The notes under the pieces are model-generated. The model searched no databases. It saw only the letters and a list, made by a program, of their open reading frames with translations, and had not been told where the DNA came from. A program made the translations under genes and the position numbers. Below are positions 1 through 10,487 of a stretch of 64,000 nucleotides of DNA, one piece after another (the stretch's first letter is position 1; each line of letters begins with the position of its first letter). Source of the DNA: Enoplosus armatus (lineage: Eukaryota > Chordata > Actinopteri > Centrarchiformes > Enoplosidae); the NCBI RefSeq assembly GCF_043641665.1, contig NC_092181.1:10385818-10449817 (forward strand). The letters are read 5' to 3'.

Positions 1-339
1 TCAATAGATGTTGAAGATTATCTGTTTGCAAGAAACCCATTTAAAGATGTCTGGACATCCACAATTAAGTAGTGGGTGGGTTGGTCAGGCTTTCTATTTA
101 CTTCTATTCATCTTTCCAAAATCGAGAAGAGTGGCGATTTTGCTGTATAAATCAGTCCCTTTTGACTGACCCCAGCGGAAGATATTTAATTATCACAGGC
201 AAAATACACAATACCCCAGTCCTCCTTGTAAACATCTATCCCTAATTGGGATAATGATAGATTTTATTAACAGCTTTTCTCCGACCTGCCGGTATAACTT
301 TCAGTAAAATATTTCTGATTCTGATGTGTCCTCACATTC

Positions 340-1300
340 TCCTATTAGGAGATTTTAATTGTTGGCTTGACCCTAAATGGGATCGCTCCTCTAAGGAGAC
401 CTCCCCTTTCGAAATCAGCTAAAACAGTTAAAAACTGTCTGAATTTTCTATCTTTGACCCTTGGCAAAGACAGAGAAAGCCTATATTAGGGGTGAAATTA
501 TTTCCTATATGGGCCATGAGAGAAGACAGCATAAAAATGAATTAGACAAACTACGAAGACAAATTTCACATCTTTATGCTACATCACACTCATCAGATGT
601 ATACAAGGAACGTCTCATTTTCGGAATTTGATATATTCACTTCTCATAAAGCAGCCAAGTCTCTTTTGACATCTAGGTATACCTACTATGAACAGGGTGA
701 CAAAGCTAGTAAGCTCCTGGCACATCAGCTAAGACAAACGTAATCTTCCCATCAAATTCTCCAGAAAAGAACACCATCTGGTATCACTACAGAGCCTAAC
801 AAAATGAATGAGTTAAAAAATTCTACACTTCTTCGCTCTGAATCTGCCCCCAACGCTTAATCAGGCATTGATTTCTTTGATTTTGAAAAAAAAAATAAAG
901 ACCCGTATGTAGTTCTTCGTTTCGTCCAATTAGCCTACTTAATGTGGACTTAAAACTACTGTCAAAGAGGATTCATTTAAAACAGGCATTCCTTTTTTAA
1001 CCTCAGACAACTGTCTGTCAGACAACTTGCCATTGAGCCTCTCTCCATTGCACTTCGTTCCCATCCATGCATCTCTGGTATTGCCAGAAATTAAGTAAAG
1101 CAGAGGGTATCCTTGTATGCGGAGATCTTCTGCTGTATGTCTCCAATCTTCTGGCATCCACTCCTTATCCTTCCAACTCTATAGTCTTTTGGTTGCATTT
1201 CTGGCTATAAGTTAAACTTGGATAAGAGTGAACTATTCCCCTTTTGTAATAATTTACATGTATGAATCACTTTTTATTGCCAATGGGTGAATGGAGTGTA
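340..1300 (+). pseudogene. L1 (Swimmer-like) LINE ORF2 fragment, decayed
   Basis: Plus-strand translation in shifting frames gives L1-type endonuclease and reverse transcriptase pieces. At 348-419 there is GDFNCWLDPKWDRSS (the endonuclease GDFN box). Near 500-620 comes the linker region with RGEIISY-like and YKERL motifs. At about 1015-1090 there is LAIEPLSIALRSHP, which lies before the catalytic box in fish L1s. The catalytic YADD box falls at about 1116-1130, but a one-base loss inside it shifts the frame, so the enzyme is dead. Many stops and frameshifts point to an old copy. Nothing is visible of ORF1 or of a poly(A) end here. Confidence 0.7.
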
Positions 1301-2919
1301 ACATCACTTAAAAAATGAGACCCTCCCCAACTTTCTCAGTTGCCTATAACAGCACAGGGTGTTTAGCCTCTCTTCAGTTCAGTCCGCTCCCCTCAACAAA
1401 TGACCGGCACCCGTCAAAACACAGAGCCCAACACAAAGTTCACGTAGCTTACTTGCTAACGCAGACGAATTGCTAGCTAGCTAACGTAGCAAAAAGCTGT
1501 CTTGAGTGGATAACGTCAACTAACTCATCCAGACTCCCAGGGCTAGTCTGGCTGATAACTTAACTAGCTTGCTGTTTGCAAGTCACTTTGTCAGCTAACG
1601 TCACGAACACCAGATCCATGCAGCAACTAAGTTACAGCTAGCTGGCTAACATTAGCTTGCTCGCTAACAATATGACTAGCAAAATACTACCTGATGATAA
1701 CTGATCCGTGATATGAACTGATGTATCATGGTAAACGGCGTTGATTTTAGCCAACAATAAATTGTAACAGTACAAAGCAAATGTGTTTTAACGTTAGGGT
1801 TTTTTTGGGGGGTGGGGGGGTTGGGAGCGATTTGTGACATTTTATTTGGCTGATTGAGAGCTGGTGCTCAACAAGCACCAGGCCGTCATATTGCTTGGCC
1901 TCAGCAGCAAGTTGGACATCCATCATATGCACAAAGACTTAAGAGAAACAAATGAATGCATATTTTCCTTCATAATCATCTAGTTATACACATTTCAAAT
2001 GTAGAACTTTGAGTGCCATATGAAAGTCGGGAGAGCTTGACTTGTTCAAAATCAATATAACTCAGTTGAGTGTTAAAATGAACACGTACAGTCTCCAAAA
2101 AGAGAATTAAAACAAACCTAAAGGAATCCACGTTTTGCCTCATTCATCCCGTTTTTTGTAGGAATGGCTGTACAGTATTTAAGACAATTAAATCACACCA
2201 TGTCTCCCTGCCTTTGGGTCTAAGGGGAACAGTTTAACAGGGAGGAACAGTTTAACCTATAACAGTGTTGAAAATGAACTTCTCACCGAAACAAGGTTGA
2301 CATGAACATCTGCAACTGTCCATTTGTAAATCTTGCCCTTGGAAAGGTGAGCATCTGGTTACACTGGAGTCCCCCACAATCAGCCAGTTTTCTAACAAGA
2401 AGGCTCCAGTCCTGCATCTTTGTTTGTGTTGATGTTTGGTGGGTCTGCATGTTGTCCGGTGTGGAAGTTTTAGTCATTGGGTTCAGGTCCAGCCGGCTCT
2501 GAACAGTTGCTTTCAACCTCCCTGAAGGACCTTCTTCAGGCAGGCTTGTTTGGAAACTGGTCCTCACCTCCATTCAGTACAGGTGACCAGTCCCCTCTTT
2601 GTGGGGGAGCCTCAATCTGTATTGATGTGGTCGTGGCAAGTGCCTGGGCATGCACTTGTGCTGTTGTATGTAGGAGGGGGCCCTGGGGCTGTTGAGGGGG
2701 CCAAGTTTGTGTTGATGCGGCCATGGCGGGTACTGGAACATGTGCCTGTGCTGTGGTGGTCAGCTATCCCACCGTTGATGGTTCTGGTTGGTTGTCTTAG
2801 GGTTAGGGCGCCAATTTCTAATTTTCCATGGTTTGTGTGTAATGATCGCGCAGAATGAGCATAGTTGTGTATGCTCAATTTTTTGCGTTGCCTTCAGAGA
2901 CTGGGTTTGATACTGCGGG
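1301..2919. other. No gene recognised; low-complexity and minor tandem similarity
   Basis: No coding region is supported. At 1440-1690 the sequence is rich in repeated GCTAGC/GCTAAC words, common in fish intergenic DNA. Two G-rich stretches (about 2618-2690 and 2709-2765) look like diverged copies of a unit containing TTGATGTGGTCGTGGC and TTGATGCGGCCATGGC. The short overlapping ORFs on both strands at 2283-2942 show no family signature that I can name. Confidence 0.5.
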
Positions 2920-3313
2920 TGTAGTGGGAAAATACAACACATCCCTTCTACACCCTGAAGAGTTTATTTTAGGTCACAGGTATTTGCTGTGGTGCCCTTT
3001 GACCCTAGTAAGGGACCATAGACTTCTCAACGTGTTCTCAGTAGTGCATTTTCAGCTGTCTATAATTATCATTTATTGTGGCCTTGATCCTTACAAGGTG
3101 ATGACTGTCAAAGAGAGTGACGTATGTCTTACTAGTGTTCACATTCTTTGCTGTACATGCTGTATAAAAGCAGACCACTCTGAGATGCAGTACGGTCAGC
3201 CGGGCAGGAGCAATTGAGTTGCTGTCGGGGCCGTCCGTCTGCAGACGTGAATAAAACCACAAGAACTGCTCCCTTGTTGCCAGTCTTCTGTTTTTCCTGA
3301 AATTCCCACGACA
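2920..3313 (+). mobile_element. Solo LTR with 5-bp target duplication
   Basis: The 394-bp stretch starts TGTAGTGGGAA and ends TTCCCACGACA, so its ends are imperfect inverted repeats of TG..CA type. It is flanked by GCGGG on both sides (2915-2919 and 3314-3318), a perfect 5-bp target duplication. Inside, in the expected order, are a TATA box (TATAAAAG at 3163-3170) and a polyadenylation signal (AATAAA at 3250-3255) followed by a T/G-rich stretch. This is U3-R-U5 layout on the plus strand. No internal gag or pol adjoins it, so it looks like the product of LTR-LTR recombination. Whether the parent was a gypsy/Ty3 element or an endogenous retrovirus cannot be told from the LTR alone. Confidence 0.8.
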
Positions 3314-3475
3314 GCGGGTTTGAGAGTGGACAGGTTTTGGGTCATCCTGTTTATGGTGAGAAGCGGCTCAGCTGGCGGCATATTTTTTAGGTGGTGGACT
3401 GTCTTGATGACTTTGAAGGATGCAGACTGTCTTTATGTGTGTTGTTCTATGGTGGGGTTTTTTTTTTGCAGGGTT

Positions 3476-3545
3476 ATTCAGAATCAGAATCAGAATCAGA
3501 AACTGTTTATTGCCAAGTAACATACATTACAAGGAATTTGCTGTT
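3476..3545 (-). mobile_element. 3' tail of an L2-B LINE
   Basis: Read on the minus strand this is GCAAATTCCTTGTAATGTAT and the following TACTTGGCAATAAACAGTTT, ending in repeated TTCTGA units. The same words end the L2-B element at 19085-19153. It is a very short 5'-truncated copy. Confidence 0.7.
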
Positions 3546-5299
3546 TGAATTTATTGTAACGTTCCTTGTACAGTTTTTGTGTGCTTCACACCAGTGTCTT
3601 TAAAGCGCTGGTCCACAGGTCCCTAACGGCTCCGGCTGTCCAAAAATTATGGCTTGTAGAGTGGCCCTCTCTAGCCGCGTCGGGGGTAATCCTTGGTCCC
3701 TGTGGTGGTAATTGGCCTGCTGTCCTTCCTGACTCCTAGGGGGTTCAGCCAATTAATTAAGCAATGAAGCTGGTTGTTAGGTGCTTTTAGTCATCAGTCA
3801 CATACAGATAACTTGTGTTGTATATGGTGTTGAGCCAATCATGTAAATCATTGAGTAATTTTTAACTTATGACAAAACGTATGACTTTAGCTTTAACTAA
3901 GTAGTCTTGTAGATTTCTATTTTTTTTTTCTGAACGCTGCAATGATTCTGTGGTTCTGCAGCAGTTCAGTACCCCTTGTGAAATGATTGAAATTTGTTTT
4001 TATTCACTCTGACAAGTTTAACTGTTCATTTAGAATACGTAGTCACTAACAGAGGTTTGGTTTGCTGAAATGTTTTAAAGCATTTTCTGAGAAACGACCT
4101 GGAGTACCCTCTTGTGGTCAAAATTCAAAACAACACTTTTGTGGCCTGCTTAAAGTCCTCCTGCATATTCTGTGAAATCTTTACAGTTGTGATTTAACCA
4201 GTCCAGCATAAGTGTGCTTAGGGTGGTAACTTGTTTTATGGAGTAGAGCTGGAGTGTCTTTCCAGGTTTTACATAACATATGTAAGACAAATATCTGTAA
4301 TCTTTTAAGAATAAATTGGAGGGAACACACAAGATTTTAAGTAAATTTTCATAATGTAGTCCCGTAGAAAGCCAGCAACTTGGCATTATTTTTCCAGGTT
4401 AATTTATGCATCCTCATCATTCTCACTCTTTACTTTATCCTATCAGTCTTTTTAAATTTTCTCTAGTTTGCCATTCAGGCAGGTGGGGAATATTATTTGT
4501 TTGGCAACATTTCTATTAACTAAAAGCTAAATGCATGTTGCAGGAATTCATATAAAGAATACCTGTGGTTCCATAGCATGCAAGGCCGAACTGGGGAACA
4601 GGACCTCTGTTAGTGCTGGGCACTTTTTTATCATGCGTAGAACACTGGTGTCCTTCAAGCCTTTGCGCTAAGTAGTTAAAATACAAATGACCTATTGTGC
4701 CAGCTGGTGGTACCAGAGGGAAGGTCATACAGATGTCAAAATTTGCCAGGTCTCATCCTCTAGACAAGTGATTTTAAAACTCTGGGTCCTAAGAAAATAG
4801 TGGGCCCGAGCATGGAGATGGGTGTGTGTGGGAAGGCTTCAGCAACGCACTCTTTTCTCAATAATCAGGGATAAGCAGCACAATGCCTACATCCATCAGA
4901 CCACAGTGAAGCTCATCTGACTGTGGTGCCCTCTGAAAGTAACGATGACCGAAGAGCCGGAGCCGCCTTCTTGGCTAGCTGACATGGACACAATTTTAAA
5001 ACCAAGAACAGCTGATGAGCTGCCAAAAAAAACAGCAAGGATCATACTCCAAAGACAAAATCGCCACATAAGTGTGAAGTTTTGTGGCCTGTTTTTAAAG
5101 TATTATTTTGATGCTCCCGCTTCTCAGTTGAACACATTTATTTCAATGTTCAACAAATACATTTTATTTAATAAGAAAAGCAGTGAGGGATTTGTGGCTG
5201 AAGAAGTGGGACACAGATACCAAAGGGAGACACTATTACAGCATACAGCAATCAATTAAGGTGAAGGTTTTCAAAGGGAAGTGCAGACGAGAGGAAGGG
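3546..5299. other. No recognised gene; one unidentified 104-codon ORF
   Basis: No known gene is visible. The ORF at 4945-5259 (+) begins MTEEPEPPSWLADMDT, has a real ATG and ends at TAA, but I do not recognise the protein and see no splice signals or promoter around it. It may be a fragment of a transposon protein given its neighbours. Confidence 0.4.
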
Positions 5300-5650
5300 T
5301 GTTTGTTTGTTTTTTAGATTTGGACATACTGGATTAAAATCAACTCTTATTAAATGGCAAAGTGTGTATCAGATAAATATGTTTAATGTTCCTGAAAATG
5401 TTGCGCATGTCATTATGAGGTGCTCTAAATATAATTTAGAGAGGAACCTCTTACTTGATGAGATATATGTTCTAGGATGGGGGTGGAATTTGGAAGGGAT
5501 TTTAGGGATGATTTGAAAATGAGGCAATGTTTGCAGGGCTTTCTTTCTTTTTCTTGAGAGATACCGGATTTGACCATAAAATATGACCCTGATGCTTCGC
5601 ACTCCGGTACAGTAGATGGCGGTATGCACCTATACACGTTGGTAGGTGGG
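5300..5650 (+). pseudogene. 3' end of an RNase H-bearing LINE
   Basis: Plus-strand reading gives RFGHTGLKSTL, then ENVAHVIMRCSKYNLERN and WNLEGILGMI. This is the post-RNase H C-terminal region of a LINE family also present on the minus strand at 24.66-26.13 kb. The 3' untranslated piece carries CAGTAGATGGCGGTA (5611-5625), a hallmark shared by both copies. The piece is 5'-truncated and frameshifted. Confidence 0.6.
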
Positions 5651-5689
5651 CTAAAGGCAATAGACTTTAAATGTATGAATGGAACTTTA

Positions 5690-6130
5690 AAACTGAACTA
5701 GCTGAAACAATGTGTTAAACCCCCTGACAGTATCGGGCACATATTCCCTCAAAACATATTTGACAAGATGGGTGGTATAGAATTTATCTTAAAATGTGAT
5801 TACAATGTCACCAAATTGCCTCTTAAGCTCTCTAAATATCACCAACAAGTTTTACTGTTTTGGACATTATTTTACAATCACAACTTCACACCTCATAATG
5901 CACCACTATGGAACAACAGATATATACTTCACCAAAGAAAATCCATGTTTTATAGGAATATTTGGTGTGTAGTGGACCTATTAGATATAATTGGAGGTGT
6001 GTTACCTCAGTCTTTTTTTGTAGTAAATTTAACTTTGATTGCAACCTCAAAGAATTTAAGTCTCTTATCAATGCCATACCCAATACATTCCTAGCAAAAA
6101 TATATCATTGTACTCTCAGTCCCCACCTCA
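5690..6130 (+). pseudogene. L1 ORF2 C-terminal fragment
   Basis: The translated stretch LPLKLSKYHQQVLLFWTL (about 5815-5870) followed by HNFTPH and LWNNRYI resembles the C-terminal region of fish L1 ORF2 downstream of the reverse transcriptase. Frameshifts and stops are present. It runs into a pyrimidine-rich stretch at 6139-6170 and then abuts the 3' end of the minus-strand L2-A copy. It is probably a separate insertion from the L1 at the left edge. Confidence 0.55.
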
Positions 6131-6198
6131 TCTCCCCACACCTTTTTTCTTTTTTTTTTTCTTTTTTTTTTATAAATGGAATTCATTTTCTGATAAAA

Positions 6199-6409
6199 GG
6201 TGCTCCCATTCTAGGGTAGAAAGTAGCACAAATTTAGGACTAAAAGTATGTACAAAATATAAAAATAAGAAATAGAAAATAAAAATATACACATTTACAA
6301 CATTTAAGTGAAAAATAAAACAAAAAAATATACACAATAACAATGCATATGTATGTGTATATATGTATATGTGGATATGTATATATGTATGTATGTATAT
6401 GTGGATATG

Positions 6410-6447
<38 letters not shown>

Positions 6448-7430
6448 TATTGCACTGAAACGTTTAAAGAATAAATAATAGTGAGGTAGTATGTGTAGAA
6501 GAAGGTCCAGATTTCCAGTCTGTTTCTTCTTCTGAGTGACACTCAGAGGGAGGAGTTGAACAGTTTGATGGCCACAGGCAGGAATGATTTCCTGTTTTCC
6601 TCAGTTGTACATTTGGGAGGAATGAGTCTCCCACTGCAGGTGCTCTTTTGTCTGACTAGCACGTCATGGAGAGGATGTGAGACATTGTCCAAGATGACCC
6701 GCAGCTTGGACAGCATCCTCCTCTCTGACACCACTGTCAGAGAGTCCAGCTCCACCCCCACAACGTCACTGGCCTTGCGGATCAGTTTGAGTCTGTTGGA
6801 GTCCGCCATCCTCAGCCTGCTGCCCCAGCATGCAACAGCATAGAGGATAGCACTGGCCACTACAGACTCATAGAACATCCTCAGCATAGTCATGCAGATG
6901 TTGAAGGACCTCAGCCGCCTCAGAAAATAGAGACAGCTCTGGCCCATCCTGTAGAGGGCATCAGTGTTCTTAACCCAGTCCAGTTTATTGTCAATGTGAA
7001 CTCCCAGGTACTTGTAATCCTCTACAATGTCCACACTGACCCCTTGGATGGAAACAGAGGTCATCGGCACCTTGGTCCTCCTCAGATCCACAGTCAGTTC
7101 CTTTGTCTTTGTCACGTTGAGCTGCAGATGGTTCTGCTTGCACCATGTGACAAGGTTGTCCACAGCAGCCCTGTACTCCTCTTCATCACCCTTACTGATA
7201 CATCCAACTATTGCTGAGTCATCAGAAAACTTCTGAAGATGGCAGGTCTCTGTGCAGTAGCTGAAGTCCGTGGTGTAGCGCACATACTGTGACCTGCCAG
7301 TCAGGTAGTTGACAATCCAGGACACAAGGGGGGCATCCACCACATCTCCGTCAGCTTCTCACCCAGTAGAGCCAGACGGATGGTGTTAAACGCACTGGAG
7401 AAGTCAAAAAACATGACTCTCACAGTGCTC
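6199..7430 (-). pseudogene. L2-A LINE, 3' half of an interrupted copy
   Basis: On the minus strand this encodes the C-terminal part of the same ORF as the intact L2-A at 12.6-15.7 kb, from STVRVMFFDFSSAFNTI through FSDDSAIVGC to the terminal LFNSSL. It then runs through the 3' untranslated region and stops just short of the terminal ATTCTG repeat. About 28 codons that include the GAPQGTVLSP motif of the reverse transcriptase are deleted (near 7275), so it is inactive. The 5' part of what appears to be the same insertion lies at 10488-11050. Between the two halves sits a Gmr1-like retrotransposon, and the middle of the LINE is missing. Confidence 0.85.
6345..6450. repeat. TATG/TA microsatellite in the L2-A 3' UTR
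   Basis: Interrupted TATATG, TATGTG and then pure (TA)n runs. The intact L2-A has only a short TACATA stretch at the matching place (15825-15860), so this has expanded after insertion. Confidence 0.8.
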
Positions 7431-7455
7431 ATATACATATACATATACAAACATA

Positions 7456-8003
7456 TACATCATCCACCAGCCTCTGTAGTCCAAAAGGCACTGTTCTGAA
7501 ACGATAAAGTCCACTAAGGACCCTAAACATTGTTAAGTCTTTAGACGACTCAGTCAATGGCACCTGCCAATACCCCTGACAAAGGTCAAGTGTTGTAAGA
7601 TACTTGGCATTTCCCAAACACTCAATCAATTCCTCTACTCTGGGCATTGGGTAGGCATCAAACACAGAAACAGCATTCAGTTTAGAGAAATTTATACAAA
7701 ATCTCTGTTTTGTGTCATCTTTCTTGGGGACCAGCACCACAGGACTACACCACTCACCACTCAATGTAGCCGTATATCATGTTGGATGAGGTTGGTGCAA
7801 CCTGGCTTGGAACTGAAGAGCTCAACAGACATGATGGACTTAAGCTCCTCCTGCTGGTCTGTTGCAAGATGACCAAGATCTGGGAATGACTGCTCTTCAC
7901 CTGCAGAGGGAAAGAACTGCTCCTGTGGTTCCTCTTCTTCAACCACAGTGTGAGCCCATAACTGTATTGATGATGCAGGTCTGTCAAGCCATTCCTTCAG
8001 CAA
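7456..8003 (-). pseudogene. linker and reverse transcriptase N-terminus of Gmr1-like element
   Basis: The linker (LLKEW-type start, then DQQEELKSIMSVELFSSKPG and LIQHDIRL) leads after a frame break into the reverse transcriptase fingers: WCSPVVLVPKKDD, RFCINFSKLNAVS and the catalytic motif LTTLDLCQGYWQVPL. Reading stops at PFGLQ, before the YVDD-type box, so the catalytic centre is incomplete. The stretch 7431-7455 is a short ATATAC repeat that fills the deletion junction. Confidence 0.8.
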
Positions 8004-8004
8004 G

Positions 8005-8640
8005 TTAACATGAAATACCTGATGCTTCTTTCGGCAATCTGGTGACAGGACCTACTTTCCTGTTGATCACATAGGGCCCCTGCCACTTGGCTAAGAGCCC
8101 ACTCTCCGATGTTGGAAGAAGAAGCAAAACTTTCTGACCCTCTTGGAAGAACCTCCGGCGAGCCAACTTGTCATAGTTCTGCTTTTGACGCTGCTGAGCA
8201 CTGACCAGATGAGCGCTGGCCAGCTCCTGGAACTGTTCAAGCTTGTCTCTCATCTTCAATACATAGAGAGAACGCCACATTGAATTTCAGATTGAGGTCC
8301 CTCCCAGGCCTCCTTCAGCACATCCAGCGGACCCCGTACTGCATGACCATACAGGAGCTGGAATGGAGAGAAACCTGTTGACGCTTGACGCACCTCTCTG
8401 TAGGCAAAAAGTAGAAAGGGGAGCCATCAGTCCCCCCCGAGTCTTCCACAAACTTCCTTAGCATGGATTTAAGGGTTTTGTTAAAACGTTCAACAAGGCC
8501 ATCCGCCTGTGGGTGGTAGGGACTGGTCTTGACTCCTCTAATCCCCAGCAGCTTATAAACTCCCCTCAGGAAGCTAGAATTGAAATTGGAACCCTGGTCA
8601 GTAATTATTTCTTTGGGGATCCCAACTCTTGAGAACATCT
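8005..8640 (-). pseudogene. integrase of Gmr1-like element (partial)
   Basis: The core has ITDQGSNFNSSF followed, exactly 35 residues after the Asp, by the Glu of VERFNKTLK, so the D35E half of the DDE triad is present. Frame breaks follow, then the C-terminal domain (QKVLLLLPTSESGLLAKWQG, PYVINRKVGP). The N-terminal zinc-binding HHCC region and first catalytic Asp are missing: the sequence jumps from protease to the middle of the integrase core. It lies upstream of the reverse transcriptase in transcription order. Confidence 0.8.
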
Positions 8641-8689
8641 GTATTGGTGGTTCTGAATGGTGCTCACTGCGTTTGGACCTGGTGACTAC

Positions 8690-9055
8690 CCTCCCATGTA
8701 ACGCTGGGTTCCTTCTCCTCCCCCCTCGCTATCAGATCCTGCAGGATGGGAAGATCTCTGCCCAACACCACTTGGTAAGGAAGTTTACCCATTACACCCA
8801 CTGACAGTAAATACTGCTGGCCATTAACTTGAATATTAACATCAGCTAAGGGGTAGTCTACATTGTCACCATGAACACACCAAACCTTAAGAATGCGGCT
8901 ACTGAGTCTAAGAGGGCAACACAGGGCTCTGCCTCAATAAAAACACAGGTGGTGTGCTCTTGATCACTAGGGGGTGCCAGAACCACAACGTCCGCTGACC
9001 ATCCAAAAACTCTGGTGAAAAGCTCATATATGTTTTCCCAACCTGACCTGGTCAT
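8690..9055 (-). pseudogene. retropepsin-like protease of Gmr1-like element
   Basis: The active-site strand reads VALLDS (near 8920), where families of this type have ALLDTG or ALLDSG; here the Gly is not preserved. After a frameshift comes CVHGDNVDYPLADVNIQV and, further on, PYQVVLGRDLP, the C-terminal hydrophobic-GRD motif. The domain is therefore recognisable but inactive. It lies between gag and integrase. Confidence 0.65.
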
Positions 9056-9196
9056 TCTGCTTTAAAGTGACCTGTTTGACCACATGAGTGACAGACTGAG
9101 GGGCCTCTGTGCTTAAATTCCCTAACGCGATTGCTGGTTGTACTCATAGGACTTTGCTTTGAGTTCCTGAATCTGTACCCATTCCCATCCACTGTC

Positions 9197-10063
9197 TTAC
9201 CCGATGATAGAGGGGCTGGGCTGTGTCTGGGAGTAACTTTTTAGCGGGCGTCGGGCGGCAAGGAAAGCTTCGGCCATCTCTGCAGCTTGCTTTGATGTGG
9301 TCAGGTTGCACTCTTTTATCCAGGTCTGAAGGTCGGGGTTAAGGCCTCTCAGGAACTGCTCCATCACAATAGCATCTCCTATTTGCTCCTTTGTCTTTTC
9401 CCTAGGGACCATCCATTTGTCATACAAGTCTTTCAGGCGTGTCTGCAACTCCTTGTGGGTCTCATCATCCTTCACTGTAGTGGAGTGGAACCTCATTCAC
9501 TAAGTCTCTGCGCTTATTTCAAATTTTTCAAGAACAGCACTCTTTACCTTTACATAGTCCATAGTTTCTTCCATATCCATAGCTACATATGCAGCTCGTG
9601 CCTTCCCATTGAGCAGTGGAGCAAGATGTAGTGCCCACTCCTCCTGTGGCCACTGGCATGCACTGGCAATTCTCTCAAAAGGTAGTGTTCAATATCTTCA
9701 TCGCCATGATATGGCTGCATTTTCGCCTTTCCAGCTGGGGAACCTCGCCCAACCCGAAGACTGTGCTGCACCAGAGGCCTCCAGGCGGTCTAGTCCTGGG
9801 AAGTGCCGGCTGCTCTGAAGTAGGCCTCAGGCGTTTTCCAGTGTCAGCTGCGTGAATTGGTGGAGGATTCTTTTCCAGCGTTCCTCCTGGCACTGTCTGT
9901 CCTGCTCCCATTTTGCCTCCCGGTCGCTTTGCTGCTGCATAAAGCCCCCCAACAGGATAGAAAGTTCATCAAAGTTGTGTGGGTCCTTAAGTTGCTCTCC
10001 GACTGCCCCCTGCTGGTTAACATCATCAGGAGCCTTGGACAGACTTCTGTATCACTGCCTCCT
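9197..10063 (-). pseudogene. gag of Gmr1-like element (SCAN-like capsid domain)
   Basis: The N-terminal part (PHNFDELSILLGGFMQQQ) is followed, after frame breaks near 9700-9850, by WPQEEWALHLAPLLNGKARA, AYVAMDMEE and LEKFEISAET. A stop at about 9497 separates these from the helical stretch ending WIKECNLTTSKQAAEMAEAF. This resembles the C-terminal capsid domain of Gmr1-like gags, the group from which the vertebrate SCAN domain is thought to derive. No ATG is obvious for the first part. It is broken by at least three frame interruptions. Confidence 0.75.
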
Positions 10064-10075
10064 ACTGGCCTGGAG

Positions 10076-10090
10076 CCACCGCTGCCACCA
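10076..10090 (-). other. Primer binding site, complementary to tRNA-Leu 3' end
   Basis: Minus-strand TGGTGGCAGCGGTGG lies two bases inside the LTR. It is a perfect 15-base complement of the 3' end of vertebrate tRNA-Leu of the AAG/TAG type, whose mature end (with CCA) reads CCACCGCTGCCACCA. The tRNA end is from memory of the family. Confidence 0.8.
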
Positions 10091-10092
10091 TT

Positions 10093-10487
10093 TGTGAGAT
10101 AGTTTAGCTCGAGCGTCTAGGAAGGTGGTAGGTAGACAGACTCAGCAGTCATAAGGATTTCCCAGAGGTGATGTTTTTTATTTACAGTGTTATTTACTAG
10201 TCCTGCATGCTGGGCCCAAAGAAAAGAAGCAAACAATTAAACCACGTTCAAACTTTGCAACTCAAATAAAGGTAACTGAAACTAACTTATGACTGTGTGT
10301 TTGCTTTAACCTACATATGCTTTGATGTGACCTGTAACCTAATGCTAACACAAACAAACTCGGGATAGTAAGTGATGCAATGTTAAAAAAGCAATGGTAA
10401 ATTATAGCAAAATGATAATGTAATGTATAAGACTAACCCAGAAGGGACAAGCGGTGAGTGGTCAGAATTCTCACCCACTTTGTCACA
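10093..10487 (-). mobile_element. 5' LTR of the Gmr1-like element
   Basis: The 395-bp LTR begins (minus strand) TGTGACAAAGTGG and ends CTATCTCACA, with perfect 5-bp terminal inverted repeats TGTGA/TCACA. Its outer edge meets L2-A sequence exactly at 10488. Its inner edge is two bases from the primer binding site. No partner LTR is left in the window. Confidence 0.85.

Larger units (their letters stand above)
7456..10487 (-). mobile_element. Gmr1-like Ty3/gypsy LTR retrotransposon, 3' truncated
   Basis: Reading on the minus strand from 10487 downwards the order is 5' LTR, primer binding site, gag with a SCAN-like capsid region, aspartic protease, integrase, then reverse transcriptase. Integrase before reverse transcriptase is the copia-like order that, within Ty3/gypsy, marks the Gmr1-like group known from fish and other deuterostomes. 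The element breaks off inside the reverse transcriptase, after the PFGLQ region. RNase H and the 3' LTR are absent, and a short ATATAC repeat (7431-7455) joins it to L2-A sequence. Every domain carries stops or frameshifts. It is a dead nested insertion. Confidence 0.85.

Noticed and set aside
4945..5259. 104-codon ORF as a host gene
   Set aside because: I do not recognise it, it has no supporting splice or promoter context, and it sits among transposon remnants.
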